Assembly (NCBI GenBank): GCA_036747335.1
Contig: DAIOCL010000002.1
Location: 21,632-85,631 of the forward strand
DNA length: 64,000 bases
Direction: 5' to 3'
Source of the DNA: UBA4660 sp002405435
GTDB lineage: Bacteria; Bacteroidota; Bacteroidia; Flavobacteriales_D; Sanyastnellaceae
Positions 17,889-26,164 of the stretch are shown here, in pieces (within the stretch, counting starts at the first letter, position 1; every line of letters begins with the position of its first letter). A model generated the notes under the pieces. It did not search any database. It saw only the letters and a list, made by a program, of their open reading frames with translations, and had not been told where the DNA came from. A program made the translations under genes and the position numbers.

Positions 17889-18875
17889 TTAGAATTTCGC
17901 GCGGGTGCGGCGCACTGTCGCGCGGTTTTTTAACCATGAGTACTTCGCACGATAAAACTTACTGCGTCCGCGGAGCACTTTGCTTACGGTCACCTGCATG
18001 GTCATAAAACTATCGTTGTGCGTGGGATCTCCGCGCTTGATGGTTTGGCCCTGTTCGTTAATCGTAAAGTTGGCGAGGTTAAGCGGATAAAATTCGCTGT
18101 CCGGGTTGTCGGCGTTAATCTGGTCTATAAGCGCCTGGTTGGTGGACCCGTTAACCCAGCTGAGCGCGAGATCGTAGTCGTTGGGGTCTTTCGGATTCGG
18201 GTTGGTGTACACCGTACTCACATCATCGAGGTAATCAGTGAAGGTGGTTCTCCATGAAAACTCCCAGCCGATACGCCAGGTTTTGCTAAACGTAAAATAC
18301 ACCCCAACGCCTGCCGGAATAGCCAGCCCGATGGGTGAGTAGGAGTTATCCTGGCCTTCGGTTCTCCAATCACGCAGGTTGTACCACGTGTCGCTGATCA
18401 GCTCATCGCCGCTATGCAACTGCCCCTGGGGATTGTGGTAGAATCCGGAAACTCCTCCAAACAGGTACATTTTAAAATCCGGGTTGTAATAGCCTTTTCC
18501 GCTAACGTCATTGTCATACCAAACCGTGAGCTCAGCGCGGGCTCCGAGTTCAACTATGCGGTTGCGAAAATTCATATTGCGCGCGCGACGGGGCGGATTT
18601 GTTGTCCAGCGGTCGTAGTCTTTTACCGCAAGGTAGTCGAGATTCGCCGCTACAGCCAGGCGCTTGCTGAATTTGTAGCGCCCGAAAGCGCCCCACGCCG
18701 ACCGGGTCGCCTGCCAGTGCATATCCCACACGAAATCACGGCGGGTGAGTGCCTGACCACCGATGTCGCCCAAATAATTGGCTGCGCCTACCTTAATTCC
18801 GTAGTCCCATTGGTATTGGGCGGATAAGGACACGGACACAAACAGGAGTGCTACAGCGATAGCTTTTTTCATCAT
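17889..18875 (-). CDS. DUF6089-like outer-membrane beta-barrel protein
   Basis: A 328-residue outer-membrane protein. The first of two adjacent ATGs (18875) is chosen because it opens a signal peptide (MMKKAIAVALLFVSVSLSAQ). The mature N-terminus, YQWDYGIKVGAANYLGDIGG, is the signature opening of Bacteroidota DUF6089 barrels, followed by alternating aromatic strands (RLAVAANLDYLAVKDYD, KMYLFGGVSGFYHNP, WRIGWEFSWRTTFTDYLDD). Function is unknown; the relatives are porin-like. A clear terminator follows the gene. It is divergent from the nitronate monooxygenase-like gene. Confidence 0.85.
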   Translation of the reverse strand: MMKKAIAVALLFVSVSLSAQYQWDYGIKVGAANYLGDIGGQALTRRDFVWDMHWQATRSAWGAFGRYKFSKRLAVAANLDYLAVKDYDRWTTNPPRRARNMNFRNRIVELGARAELTVWYDNDVSGKGYYNPDFKMYLFGGVSGFYHNPQGQLHSGDELISDTWYNLRDWRTEGQDNSYSPIGLAIPAGVGVYFTFSKTWRIGWEFSWRTTFTDYLDDVSTVYTNPNPKDPNDYDLALSWVNGSTNQALIDQINADNPDSEFYPLNLANFTINEQGQTIKRGDPTHNDSFMTMQVTVSKVLRGRSKFYRAKYSWLKNRATVRRTRAKF

Positions 18876-19063
18876 GCGAAAGGATTCAGAACCTTTGAAC
18901 TGCCTATAAAGCGGGCTAAAATAATGGATTGGTTTCTCCGGTAGTTCTTTTTTGGTCAATTAATTACGCATTTGCTGTTGAAAGGTTATCGGGGCCGTCT
19001 GCCGGGCTGGGTTGCAGACCAACCCTTGTGCGGGGCTTTTCCCGCGGCGGGGGGCAATGCCCT

Positions 19064-19071
19064 TACCTTTG
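19064..19071 (+). promoter_or_regulatory. -7 promoter box (TACCTTTG)
   Basis: A perfect TAnnTTTG match, eight bases before the ATG of the flavin oxidoreductase gene, leaving a leader of a few bases at most. Confidence 0.6.
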
Positions 19072-19079
19072 TACGGCCT

Positions 19080-20042
19080 ATGCATACTAGTGAAAATAGG
19101 GTCAATGGCCTATTCGGAATACAGTATCCGATTATTCAGGCCGGCATGATCTGGTGCAGCGGCTGGCGCCTGGCTTCAGCCGTAAGCAATGCCGGCGGAC
19201 TGGGCCTGCTGGGGGCTGGGTCGATGTACCCTGATGTGCTGCGCGAACACATCGCCAAAACCCGCGCCGCCACGGATAAACCTTTCGGCGTCAATGTGCC
19301 GCTACTCTATCCCCAGATTGAAACCCTCATGGACATTATCATGCAGGAAGGGGTCTCCATCGTTTTTACCTCGGCCGGAAATCCTGCACTCTGGACCCCC
19401 AAACTCCGGGACAAAGGCATCACAGTCGTCCATGTTGTGTCGAGCACCCGGTTTGCCGAAAAAGCCGTAGCAGCCGGGTGTGACGCGGTCGTAGCCGAAG
19501 GATTCGAAGCGGGTGGGCACAACGGGCGGGAAGAAACCACCACCCTGTGCCTGATTCCTGCCGTGCGTGCCGCCGTGGACGTGCCCGTTATCGCGGCAGG
19601 CGGTATTTATGACGGAACTACCATGCTTGCAGCCATGGTACTCGGGGCCGAAGGCGTTCAGGTAGGCAGCCGTTTTGCCGCCACACTGGAATCTTCTGCC
19701 CACCCGGCCTTCAAACAAAAAGTGGTTGAGGCAAAAGAGGGAGACACGCTGTTGACGCTCAAGGAGTTAACTCCCGTCAGGCTGCTGCGCAACAAGTTCT
19801 TTGACGAGGTCATGCAGGCCTACGCCCAACAGGCAGGTAAAGAACAACTTTCCGCGCTACTTGGCCGCGCCCGGGCCAAAAAAGGCATGTTTGAGGGTGA
19901 TCTCGACGAGGGCGAGCTGGAAATTGGTCAGGTAGCCTCCAGCCTCCATAGCATCGTGCCTGCCGCTGCCGTCATCGAGCATATGGTGGCGGGGTTCCGC
20001 GAAAAATGCGCTTCGGTGCAGGCGGGCCGGTTCTCGTTTTAG
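19080..20042 (+). CDS. NAD(P)H-dependent flavin oxidoreductase (nitronate monooxygenase-like)
   Basis: A 320-residue FMN-binding TIM-barrel protein of the nitronate monooxygenase / 2-nitropropane dioxygenase / FabK-like family. Typical stretches are GIQYPIIQAGMIWCSG at the N-terminus, SNAGGLGLLGAGSMYPD, the FMN-phosphate loop EGFEAGGHNGREE, VPVIAAGGIYDG and GVQVGSRFAATLES. The substrate cannot be told; some relatives oxidise nitronates and others reduce enoyl-ACP. The ATG at 19080 is preferred over an in-frame upstream start because a TACCTTTG promoter box lies just before it and homology begins here. Confidence 0.9.
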   Translation: MHTSENRVNGLFGIQYPIIQAGMIWCSGWRLASAVSNAGGLGLLGAGSMYPDVLREHIAKTRAATDKPFGVNVPLLYPQIETLMDIIMQEGVSIVFTSAGNPALWTPKLRDKGITVVHVVSSTRFAEKAVAAGCDAVVAEGFEAGGHNGREETTTLCLIPAVRAAVDVPVIAAGGIYDGTTMLAAMVLGAEGVQVGSRFAATLESSAHPAFKQKVVEAKEGDTLLTLKELTPVRLLRNKFFDEVMQAYAQQAGKEQLSALLGRARAKKGMFEGDLDEGELEIGQVASSLHSIVPAAAVIEHMVAGFREKCASVQAGRFSF

Positions 20043-20214
20043 GCCACTGGGCCGCCCTCACAATGCGTTACCCAGGACTTCGCGTAATAAGTGCGCAAAA
20101 TGGCCGTTATACCCTGCTGCGTGGCGCGGCATCCTTGCCGGGTTCACCGCCCGGAAACCGAAAACAGAACTCCGCCGCGCGTTTGCACGTTACACGCCCT
20201 TCATGATAAACCGG

Positions 20215-20222
20215 TATTTTTG
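20215..20222 (+). promoter_or_regulatory. -7 promoter box (TATTTTTG)
   Basis: A TAnnTTTG match 18 bases before the proposed TTG start of the fibronectin-like cargo gene; it lies inside the reading frame that an upstream GTG start would use, which argues against that start. Confidence 0.45.
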
Positions 20223-20240
20223 CACCCCACAGCAGGCACG

Positions 20241-22325
20241 TTGAGAACTGCAGCCATCCATATCATTTTGTTGGTCTTTGCCCTCAGCGCCGCGAAGCTT
20301 CACGGGCAATTGGATTCCCCTGACCTGCAGTGCGTCTGGGTAGACGAAGACGGCAATGTCGTCATCAACTGGGTGCCGCCGTCAGACCCCGACAGTGCGT
20401 TTGACACCTACCACCTGTGGTCCTCTTCCGATGGTGGCACTACCTGGAACGAAACCATTCTCAACAACTACGCAGCGACCTCTTTCGTGGATACCGGAGC
20501 GGATCCCAGCGCCTCCGGAATCTGCTACTACATGACCACCGAAGACATCGACGGGCTCATGTCTGTGGCTTCCGAAACCCTGTGCACGATGTTTCTCACC
20601 GTTACGCCCTCGGTAACGCCCCAGGGGTATGCCGAGTTATCGTGGACATCTCCCTTCCTCTTCACCGCTGAGCCCTCCGGTGCGACCTACGACATGTTGA
20701 TGGAGTTTCCCGCCGGTACCTGGAACGTCGTCGGCTCCTTCGGATTCGGACCCTTTGACTATGCGCACGAAATCTCGGTTTGCGATGAGTTTCTGAATTT
20801 CCAGGTTGCCCTCAACCTCCCCTCCGGCTGTAATTTGCTATCAAACATCGCCGGAGATGTATTGACCGATGCCACTGCACCTGCCATTCCGGAAGTGACC
20901 TCAGTTTCGGTTGACTTGTCAACCAACGACGTCATCGTTTCATGGCAACCCTCCCAGTCTCCAGACACCCAGGCCTACATTGTATATGCCTGCAACGGCG
21001 CCGTGGTGTCCGTCATCGACACCGTGTGGGGCTACACCAACACGCAGTTTGTTGACCTCCTGGCAACCCCATTAACGGCGCCGGAGAGTTACCTGGTAGC
21101 CGCATTCGATACCTGCTACAGCGGCACACCGCCGAGCCCCAACACAAGCCCTACAGGCGACATCTGCAACACCTCCATCCTGCTCTCCTCGGCCGCATAT
21201 ATATTGTGCGAAGACGAAGTCAACATCAGCTGGACCCCCTACCTGGGCTGGGTACAGGGCGTCACTTCCTACGAGGTATGGCACAGCACCGACAACCTCA
21301 ATTTTCAACTGGCTGCCACGCTGCCTGGCGATCAGCTCGATTACACACACACGGCATTCGGGCAAAACACCCTCAACTATTATTACGTCGTGGCCCAGGG
21401 GCTTTCGCCCGCACAAAACGCCAACAGCAACCTTGTTTCTGTTGCCACGCCCTACCCCGACAGCCCGGCAGCCATTTACCTGGCCAGTGCTTCGGTTACG
21501 CAGGAAGATGAGGTTACTGTGACGACTTTTCTGGCGCCTACGGTAAACATGTGCAACTACCATGTTGAGCGGCGCGATGATGCAGAAGACGACTGGGACG
21601 AAGTAATCGTGTACAGTTACTCCGGTACACCGGCTTTTCAGGCCATTGACCTTTACAACCTCAATACCTCCGCGCAGACCTACGAGTACCGGGTTGTGGT
21701 TGAAAACATGTGCGGTGATTTTGTGGACACCACCAACATCGGCCGCACCATGCGGTTGCAGGGCATTGCCAACACAAGCAGGCTGGTCAATACCCTGTCT
21801 TGGACTTACTACGGAGAATGGGAAAACAACGCGGCAGGGTACCGCATTCACCGCAGTATGGACCAGGGCCTGTCTTGGACGCTGCTGAATGAGACGACAG
21901 GAAACGTCAATTTTTACGAAGATGATGTGAGCGACATGCTCTTTACGCCCGGTGATTTTTGCTATCGCGTGGAAGCAGTGGAAGGCGCAAATACTTTCGG
22001 TGTGCCCTCCTCCGCACTCAGCAATGCCGCCTGCGTAGCCCAGGTACCCAAGGTGTGGATACCCAACGCCTTTATACCGGGCGGATTCAACAATACCTGG
22101 CGACCCACCATCTCTTTTGCAGACCCTGCATCGTATCTGCTTGTAGTCTATGACCGCACAGGCAACGGCATCTTCGAATCAACCGACCCTGCCGAGTCGT
22201 GGGACGGCACCTACAAGGGTGAAATGGTGCAGGACGGCAGCTATGCCTATTACCTCGCCGTGCGCGATGGCGAAGGACGTTTGTATGAGCACACGGGCTT
22301 CGTGCTCAAACTAGATGGCGATTAG
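20241..22325 (+). CDS. Fibronectin type III-like T9SS type-B secreted protein
   Basis: A 694-residue secreted protein. The frame opens at GTG 20091, but the proposed start is TTG 20241, which gives a signal peptide (LRTAAIHIILLVFALS, cleavage near KLHGQ) and follows a promoter box. The body has repeated fibronectin type III-like modules of about 90-100 residues (VVINWVPPSD, AELSWTSPF, DVIVSWQPSQSPDT, EVNISWTPYLG, VNTLSWTYYGEW), each with the W and Y pattern of the fold. The end is the type-B T9SS domain (VWIPNAFIPGGFNNTW, VVYDRTGNGIFES, SWDGTYKGEMVQDGSY). The likely role is surface display or adhesion. It converges with ruvC. Confidence 0.85.
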   Translation: MRTAAIHIILLVFALSAAKLHGQLDSPDLQCVWVDEDGNVVINWVPPSDPDSAFDTYHLWSSSDGGTTWNETILNNYAATSFVDTGADPSASGICYYMTTEDIDGLMSVASETLCTMFLTVTPSVTPQGYAELSWTSPFLFTAEPSGATYDMLMEFPAGTWNVVGSFGFGPFDYAHEISVCDEFLNFQVALNLPSGCNLLSNIAGDVLTDATAPAIPEVTSVSVDLSTNDVIVSWQPSQSPDTQAYIVYACNGAVVSVIDTVWGYTNTQFVDLLATPLTAPESYLVAAFDTCYSGTPPSPNTSPTGDICNTSILLSSAAYILCEDEVNISWTPYLGWVQGVTSYEVWHSTDNLNFQLAATLPGDQLDYTHTAFGQNTLNYYYVVAQGLSPAQNANSNLVSVATPYPDSPAAIYLASASVTQEDEVTVTTFLAPTVNMCNYHVERRDDAEDDWDEVIVYSYSGTPAFQAIDLYNLNTSAQTYEYRVVVENMCGDFVDTTNIGRTMRLQGIANTSRLVNTLSWTYYGEWENNAAGYRIHRSMDQGLSWTLLNETTGNVNFYEDDVSDMLFTPGDFCYRVEAVEGANTFGVPSSALSNAACVAQVPKVWIPNAFIPGGFNNTWRPTISFADPASYLLVVYDRTGNGIFESTDPAESWDGTYKGEMVQDGSYAYYLAVRDGEGRLYEHTGFVLKLDGD

Positions 22326-22348
22326 GGCCGGCTGCCCTCAGGGCTCAC

Positions 22349-22918
22349 TCATCCGCCCTTGAGCCTTCCCGGATTTCGGGTCAGAAAACTTTTCCATCCT
22401 GAATAACCGCCAGCGCCGGGCACGACCGACAATCCCTGGTAATAATGACATACCGCCGCTGCAAGTCCGTCGGTTGCATCGAGTTTAGCCGGCATGTCTG
22501 CCGCGGGAATTTGCAGAAGCTGCTGCAGCATGGCGGCAACCTGTTCCTTGCTCGATGCCCCGTTGCCTGTGATGCTCTGCTTGATTTTGCGCGGCGCATA
22601 TTCGGTTACCGGAATCTGACGGCTCAGTGAAGCGGCAATGGCCACACCCTGAGCGCGTCCGAGTTTCAGCATGGATTGTACGTTCTTTCCAAAAAATGGC
22701 GCCTCGATAGCGGTTTCGTCAGGATGAAACTCATCAATGAGACTGATGCAGCGTTCAAATATTTTCTGAAGCTTCAGGTGGTGGTCTCCATATTTCTCCA
22801 GGTGCATGACCCCAAGTGCCAGCAGGTGTATCCGCCGGCCCTTCACTTCGATGAGTCCATAACCGAGTATAGTGGTACCCGGATCAATACCGAGAATGAT
22901 TTTTTCCGCCTGGTTCAA
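22349..22918 (-). CDS. ruvC: Crossover junction endodeoxyribonuclease RuvC
   Basis: RuvC resolves Holliday junctions by symmetric cleavage, acting with RuvAB. The acidic active site is visible: ILGIDPGTT (first Asp), AIEAPFFGKN (Glu), and the C-terminal KLDATDGLAAAVCHYYQ (two Asp and His). The frame is open to 23185, but the part upstream of about 22920 lies antisense over the glycosyltransferase start and has no RuvC homology. The nearest usable start is TTG 22918, giving 189 residues, the family length. The gene is divergent from the glycosyltransferase gene with only 27 bases between the proposed starts. Confidence 0.92.
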   Translation of the reverse strand: MNQAEKIILGIDPGTTILGYGLIEVKGRRIHLLALGVMHLEKYGDHHLKLQKIFERCISLIDEFHPDETAIEAPFFGKNVQSMLKLGRAQGVAIAASLSRQIPVTEYAPRKIKQSITGNGASSKEQVAAMLQQLLQIPAADMPAKLDATDGLAAAVCHYYQGLSVVPGAGGYSGWKSFLTRNPGRLKGG

Positions 22919-22945
22919 ATCCTTAGTTTCTTTGACGGCAAAGTA

Positions 22946-24073
22946 ATGGCAATCCTCCTCCTTGCACCGGCACTCTCCGCAGTTGTTCTCTATGCACTGC
23001 TTCAGGGGCTTTTTCTGCGGGGCTGGCATCGGTGTCCGGTTGTGCTTTCGCCCCGCAAGCCAGCGTTTGTCTCCATACTTGTTCCATTTCGCGATGAGGC
23101 CATGCGTATCCGTCCGCTTATTGCGTGCCTGAGAAATCAGGATTACCCCGCTGAACTGTTTGAGGTAATTTTCATAGACGACCACAGCACCGATGACGGC
23201 CCTTCGCTGGTAGCCGAAGCCATTGAAACAGGCCTTCGCGGCAAACTCGTGCCGCTTGCGGATGGCGCAGGAAAAAAAGCAGCGCTGCGCGAAGGGTTAT
23301 CGCATATCCGCGGAACCTATCTGGCCACGGTAGATGCCGACGTGTGCCTGCCGGCAGGCTGGCTGCGCAGTTGGGCGACAGGGCTTGATGGTTCGGGTGC
23401 CGACATGCTGATACTGCCGGTTATGTGCCCACCAGGCAGGCAGGCGGCAGGCCACTTTCAGGTATTGGAGTTTCTCGGACTTCAGTTTGCGACACTCGGT
23501 GCGGCCGGAGCGGGTTTTCCGCTGATGTGCAACGGTGCCAACCTCGTCTTTCGCACAGATTTCTTCCGAAGTCACCGCGCTGCGGCAGGCAGCCAGCATG
23601 CCTCAGGAGATGATATGTTTATGCTGCTGGAGGCCATCCGGTCGAAGGCTATGGTGCATGTGTTGCGCAACCGTGATGCCATCGCCATCGTGGCCGCCGC
23701 ATCCTCCTGGCGCGAGGTTTTTACGCAGCGCCTGCGATGGGCTTCAAAGACCGGACACTATACACCTGGCACCGTGCTTACCGTTGCTTTGCTCGTTTGG
23801 CTCACCAACACCATCTGTGCGGGAGCCATGGCCGCCGTGGTGGCCGGAGCCCCCTGGCCATGGCTGGGAATTCCGGTGATGAAAATGCTGTGTGAACTGC
23901 CCGGCCTTGCTGCAGGTGCACGGTGGTTTCAGCGCACCTCCTCGCTGGTATGGTGGCTGCCCATTTCTCTGCTGTATCCATTTTACGCCGCGCTGGTGCC
24001 GGTTGTGGCACACTTCAGTCCCCCGCACTGGAAAGACCGTCCGCTGAAAACCCTACACCAGTTGCCCGCATGA
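22946..24073 (+). CDS. Family 2 glycosyltransferase, membrane-anchored
   Basis: A 375-residue inner-membrane glycosyltransferase. An N-terminal membrane helix (MAILLLAPALSAVVLYALL) is followed by the GT-A fold: SILVPFRDE, VIFIDDHSTDD, a metal-binding DxD-type motif in ATVDADVCLP, and the processive-type QRLRWASK motif. The C-terminal part has three to four membrane helices (LTVALLVWLTNTICAGAM, LVWWLPISLLYPFYAAL). The start at 22946 is chosen because it opens the first helix; the frame remains open upstream over ruvC. The gene overlaps the next one by ATGA. The sugar donor and acceptor are unknown, and the nearby polysaccharide genes suggest an envelope glycan or glycolipid. Confidence 0.88.
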   Translation: MAILLLAPALSAVVLYALLQGLFLRGWHRCPVVLSPRKPAFVSILVPFRDEAMRIRPLIACLRNQDYPAELFEVIFIDDHSTDDGPSLVAEAIETGLRGKLVPLADGAGKKAALREGLSHIRGTYLATVDADVCLPAGWLRSWATGLDGSGADMLILPVMCPPGRQAAGHFQVLEFLGLQFATLGAAGAGFPLMCNGANLVFRTDFFRSHRAAAGSQHASGDDMFMLLEAIRSKAMVHVLRNRDAIAIVAAASSWREVFTQRLRWASKTGHYTPGTVLTVALLVWLTNTICAGAMAAVVAGAPWPWLGIPVMKMLCELPGLAAGARWFQRTSSLVWWLPISLLYPFYAALVPVVAHFSPPHWKDRPLKTLHQLPA

Positions 24074-25161
24074 GTGCCCCTGCCCCTTTGCCCGGACGCG
24101 CCTGGAGGCGGTTTAAAAAAAATCCACTCGCCATGGCCGGCGCTGGCTTCATCGTGGTGATGACCCTGGTGGCGATGGCCGGTGCCCTCATCAGGCCTGA
24201 CCAAACCGTAAACGCCAACAACCAGCAACTCTCGCTAGCCGGAAAGAAACCAGGTTTCTGTGCAGACATGCTGCGCAAAAAAACCGGTCTCGCATCACTC
24301 TCTGCGGCGCAAACCTGGCTGGCCGGCGGGAGTCCGTCGGGGTATGAAGAAATTCCCGTGCGCTCGGCAACGCTTCACGGAAACACGGTAACCGTTGTCA
24401 TGTATGATGCCTACGGTGAAGCGCCTGCGACTGAAACTTTTGACGTATCAGACCTTGTGCCCCATCCCGCAGGCGGATGGATACACCGCAAGTGTTACTG
24501 GCTCGGTACGGATAAGTACGGTCGTGATCTGCTTTCAAGGCTTATGGCCGGCACGGTGATCTCTCTTTCGGTCGGACTGGTCGCCGTGCTGATTTCGCTT
24601 GTCATCGGACTCCTGCTCGGACTTCTCGCCGGGTATTACCGCGGGTGGGTGGATGCCGCCATCATGTGGTTTACCAATGTGGTGTGGGCCGTGCCCACAT
24701 TGCTGCTTGTGATGGCCATCACGTTCGCCTTCGGCACCGGATTCTGGAAAGTGTTTTTGGCCGTGGGCCTGACCATGTGGGTCGAAGTGGCGCGCATCAC
24801 CCGCGGACAGGTGCTGGGTGTGCGCGAGAAGGAATACATCGAGGCAGCTAGGGCGCTGGGTATTCCTTCGCGCCGCATCATGTTCAGGCATATCCTCCCC
24901 AACATTCTTTCACCGGTAATCGTGATCAGTGCCGCCAATTTCGCTTCCGCTATCCTCATTGAGGCAGGACTGAGTTTTCTCGGGCTGGGAGCCAAAATTC
25001 CGGTGCCGAGCTGGGGCAACATCATACGGGAGCACTACGCTTACATCACTACCGATATGGCCTACCTCGCGCTGGCGCCCGGAGTGCTCATCATGCTGCT
25101 TGTGCTCTCCTTTATGATGGTGGGCAATGGTCTTCGCGATGCACTAGACGTCAGGGGTTGA
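24070..25161 (+). CDS. ABC transporter permease, DppC/OppC type
   Basis: A 363-residue inner-membrane permease of the peptide/nickel ABC importer family. The N-terminus (RAWRRFKKNPLAMAGAGFIV) is the OppC_N helix. A large periplasmic loop (residues ~40-145) follows and then the five-helix permease core. The EAA-type loop that docks the ATPase reads EAARALGIPSRRIMFRHILPN. HWLGTDKYGRDL-like sequence (YWLGTDKYGRDLLSRL) precedes the core, as in DppC. No ATPase, binding protein or DppB partner is in the window, so it must assemble with subunits encoded elsewhere. The start overlaps the glycosyltransferase stop (ATGA). Confidence 0.9.
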   Translation: MSAPAPLPGRAWRRFKKNPLAMAGAGFIVVMTLVAMAGALIRPDQTVNANNQQLSLAGKKPGFCADMLRKKTGLASLSAAQTWLAGGSPSGYEEIPVRSATLHGNTVTVVMYDAYGEAPATETFDVSDLVPHPAGGWIHRKCYWLGTDKYGRDLLSRLMAGTVISLSVGLVAVLISLVIGLLLGLLAGYYRGWVDAAIMWFTNVVWAVPTLLLVMAITFAFGTGFWKVFLAVGLTMWVEVARITRGQVLGVREKEYIEAARALGIPSRRIMFRHILPNILSPVIVISAANFASAILIEAGLSFLGLGAKIPVPSWGNIIREHYAYITTDMAYLALAPGVLIMLLVLSFMMVGNGLRDALDVRG

Positions 25162-25204
25162 GGATGGGTGCAGAAAAAATTACCGCTTCCGTTATGCCCC
25201 TGCT

Positions 25205-25212
25205 TACGTTTG
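25205..25212 (+). promoter_or_regulatory. -7 promoter box (TACGTTTG) of the GDP-fucose synthase gene
   Basis: A TAnnTTTG match four bases before the GTG start codon, with no room for a leader or ribosome-binding site. Confidence 0.55.
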
Positions 25213-25216
25213 TTGC

Positions 25217-26164
25217 GTGAATCTTGACGACCCCATTTACGTTGCCGGACACCGCGGTATGGTTGGCAGCGCCATCACACGCCGCCTGCAATCGCTGGGT
25301 TACCGCAACCTGTTGGTGCGCAACAGCGATACACTGGACCTGCGCAGCCAGCAGGCAGTCAGGGAATTTTTTGAAGCGGAAAAACCTGCCTATGTCTTTC
25401 TTGCCGCGGCCCGCGTGGGCGGCATCTTGGCCAACAACACCTACCGCGGTGAATTTTTGTATGACAACCTGATGATTGAGGCCAATGTCATTCATGCCGC
25501 CTGGCAGACCGGTGTACGCAAATTGCTTTTTTTAGGAAGCTCCTGTATCTACCCGCGCATGGCACCGCAGCCTCTTAAGGAGGATGCGCTGCTTTCGGGG
25601 CCGCTCGAGTATACCAACGAGCCTTATGCCATCGCGAAAATTGCCGGCATCAAGTTGTGTGAAACCTACCGCGACCAGTATGGCTGTAATTTCATTTCCG
25701 CGATGCCGACCAACCTCTACGGCCCCAACGACAACTATGACCTGAAGAATTCGCATGTGCTTCCCGCACTGATTCGCAAATTCCACGAAGCCAAAACGGC
25801 CAGATTGTCTGAGGTGGAAGTATGGGGAACCGGAAGTCCGCTCAGGGAATTTCTGCATGTAGACGACCTGGCCGAAGGCTGTGTTTTTCTGATGCTTCAT
25901 TACAATGAAAGCCTGTTCGTCAACATCGGCTCGGGCGAAGAGATCAGCATCCGCCAGCTGGCAGAAATGGTAAAGGAGGTGGTGGGCTACTCCGGCGCTT
26001 TGGTCTGGGACACCTCGAAGCCCGACGGTACACCGCGCAAGCTGATGGATGTGTCGCGCATACACGCGCTTGGGTGGCGCCACCGCATTCCGCTGCGCGA
26101 AGGCATTGCTGCTGTCTACGAAGCATTTCAAAAAGCATCCCTGACCGAATTGCGCGCAAAATGA
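25217..26164 (+). CDS. fcl: GDP-L-fucose synthase
   Basis: This enzyme (GMER, WcaG/Fcl) epimerises and reduces GDP-4-keto-6-deoxy-D-mannose to GDP-L-fucose with NADPH. The 315 residues are full length. The Rossmann motif is VAGHRGMVGSAI at the N-terminus; other family stretches are FLAAARVGGI, FLGSSCIYPRMAPQPLKE with the catalytic Ser, NEPYAIAKIAGIKLCE with the YxxxK pair, MPTNLYGPNDNYD, and the substrate-binding EVWGTGSPLREFLHVDDLA. The partner GDP-mannose dehydratase is not in the window. The start is GTG, directly after a promoter box. The stop overlaps the next gene (ATGA), tying fucose supply to an outer-membrane polysaccharide protein. Confidence 0.95.
   Translation: MNLDDPIYVAGHRGMVGSAITRRLQSLGYRNLLVRNSDTLDLRSQQAVREFFEAEKPAYVFLAAARVGGILANNTYRGEFLYDNLMIEANVIHAAWQTGVRKLLFLGSSCIYPRMAPQPLKEDALLSGPLEYTNEPYAIAKIAGIKLCETYRDQYGCNFISAMPTNLYGPNDNYDLKNSHVLPALIRKFHEAKTARLSEVEVWGTGSPLREFLHVDDLAEGCVFLMLHYNESLFVNIGSGEEISIRQLAEMVKEVVGYSGALVWDTSKPDGTPRKLMDVSRIHALGWRHRIPLREGIAAVYEAFQKASLTELRAK

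Noticed and set aside
22919..23185. An N-terminal extension of RuvC with a Cys-rich segment.
   Set aside because: It lies antisense over the start of the glycosyltransferase gene, RuvC homology begins only at about 22910, and the glycosyltransferase start has a clear membrane helix.
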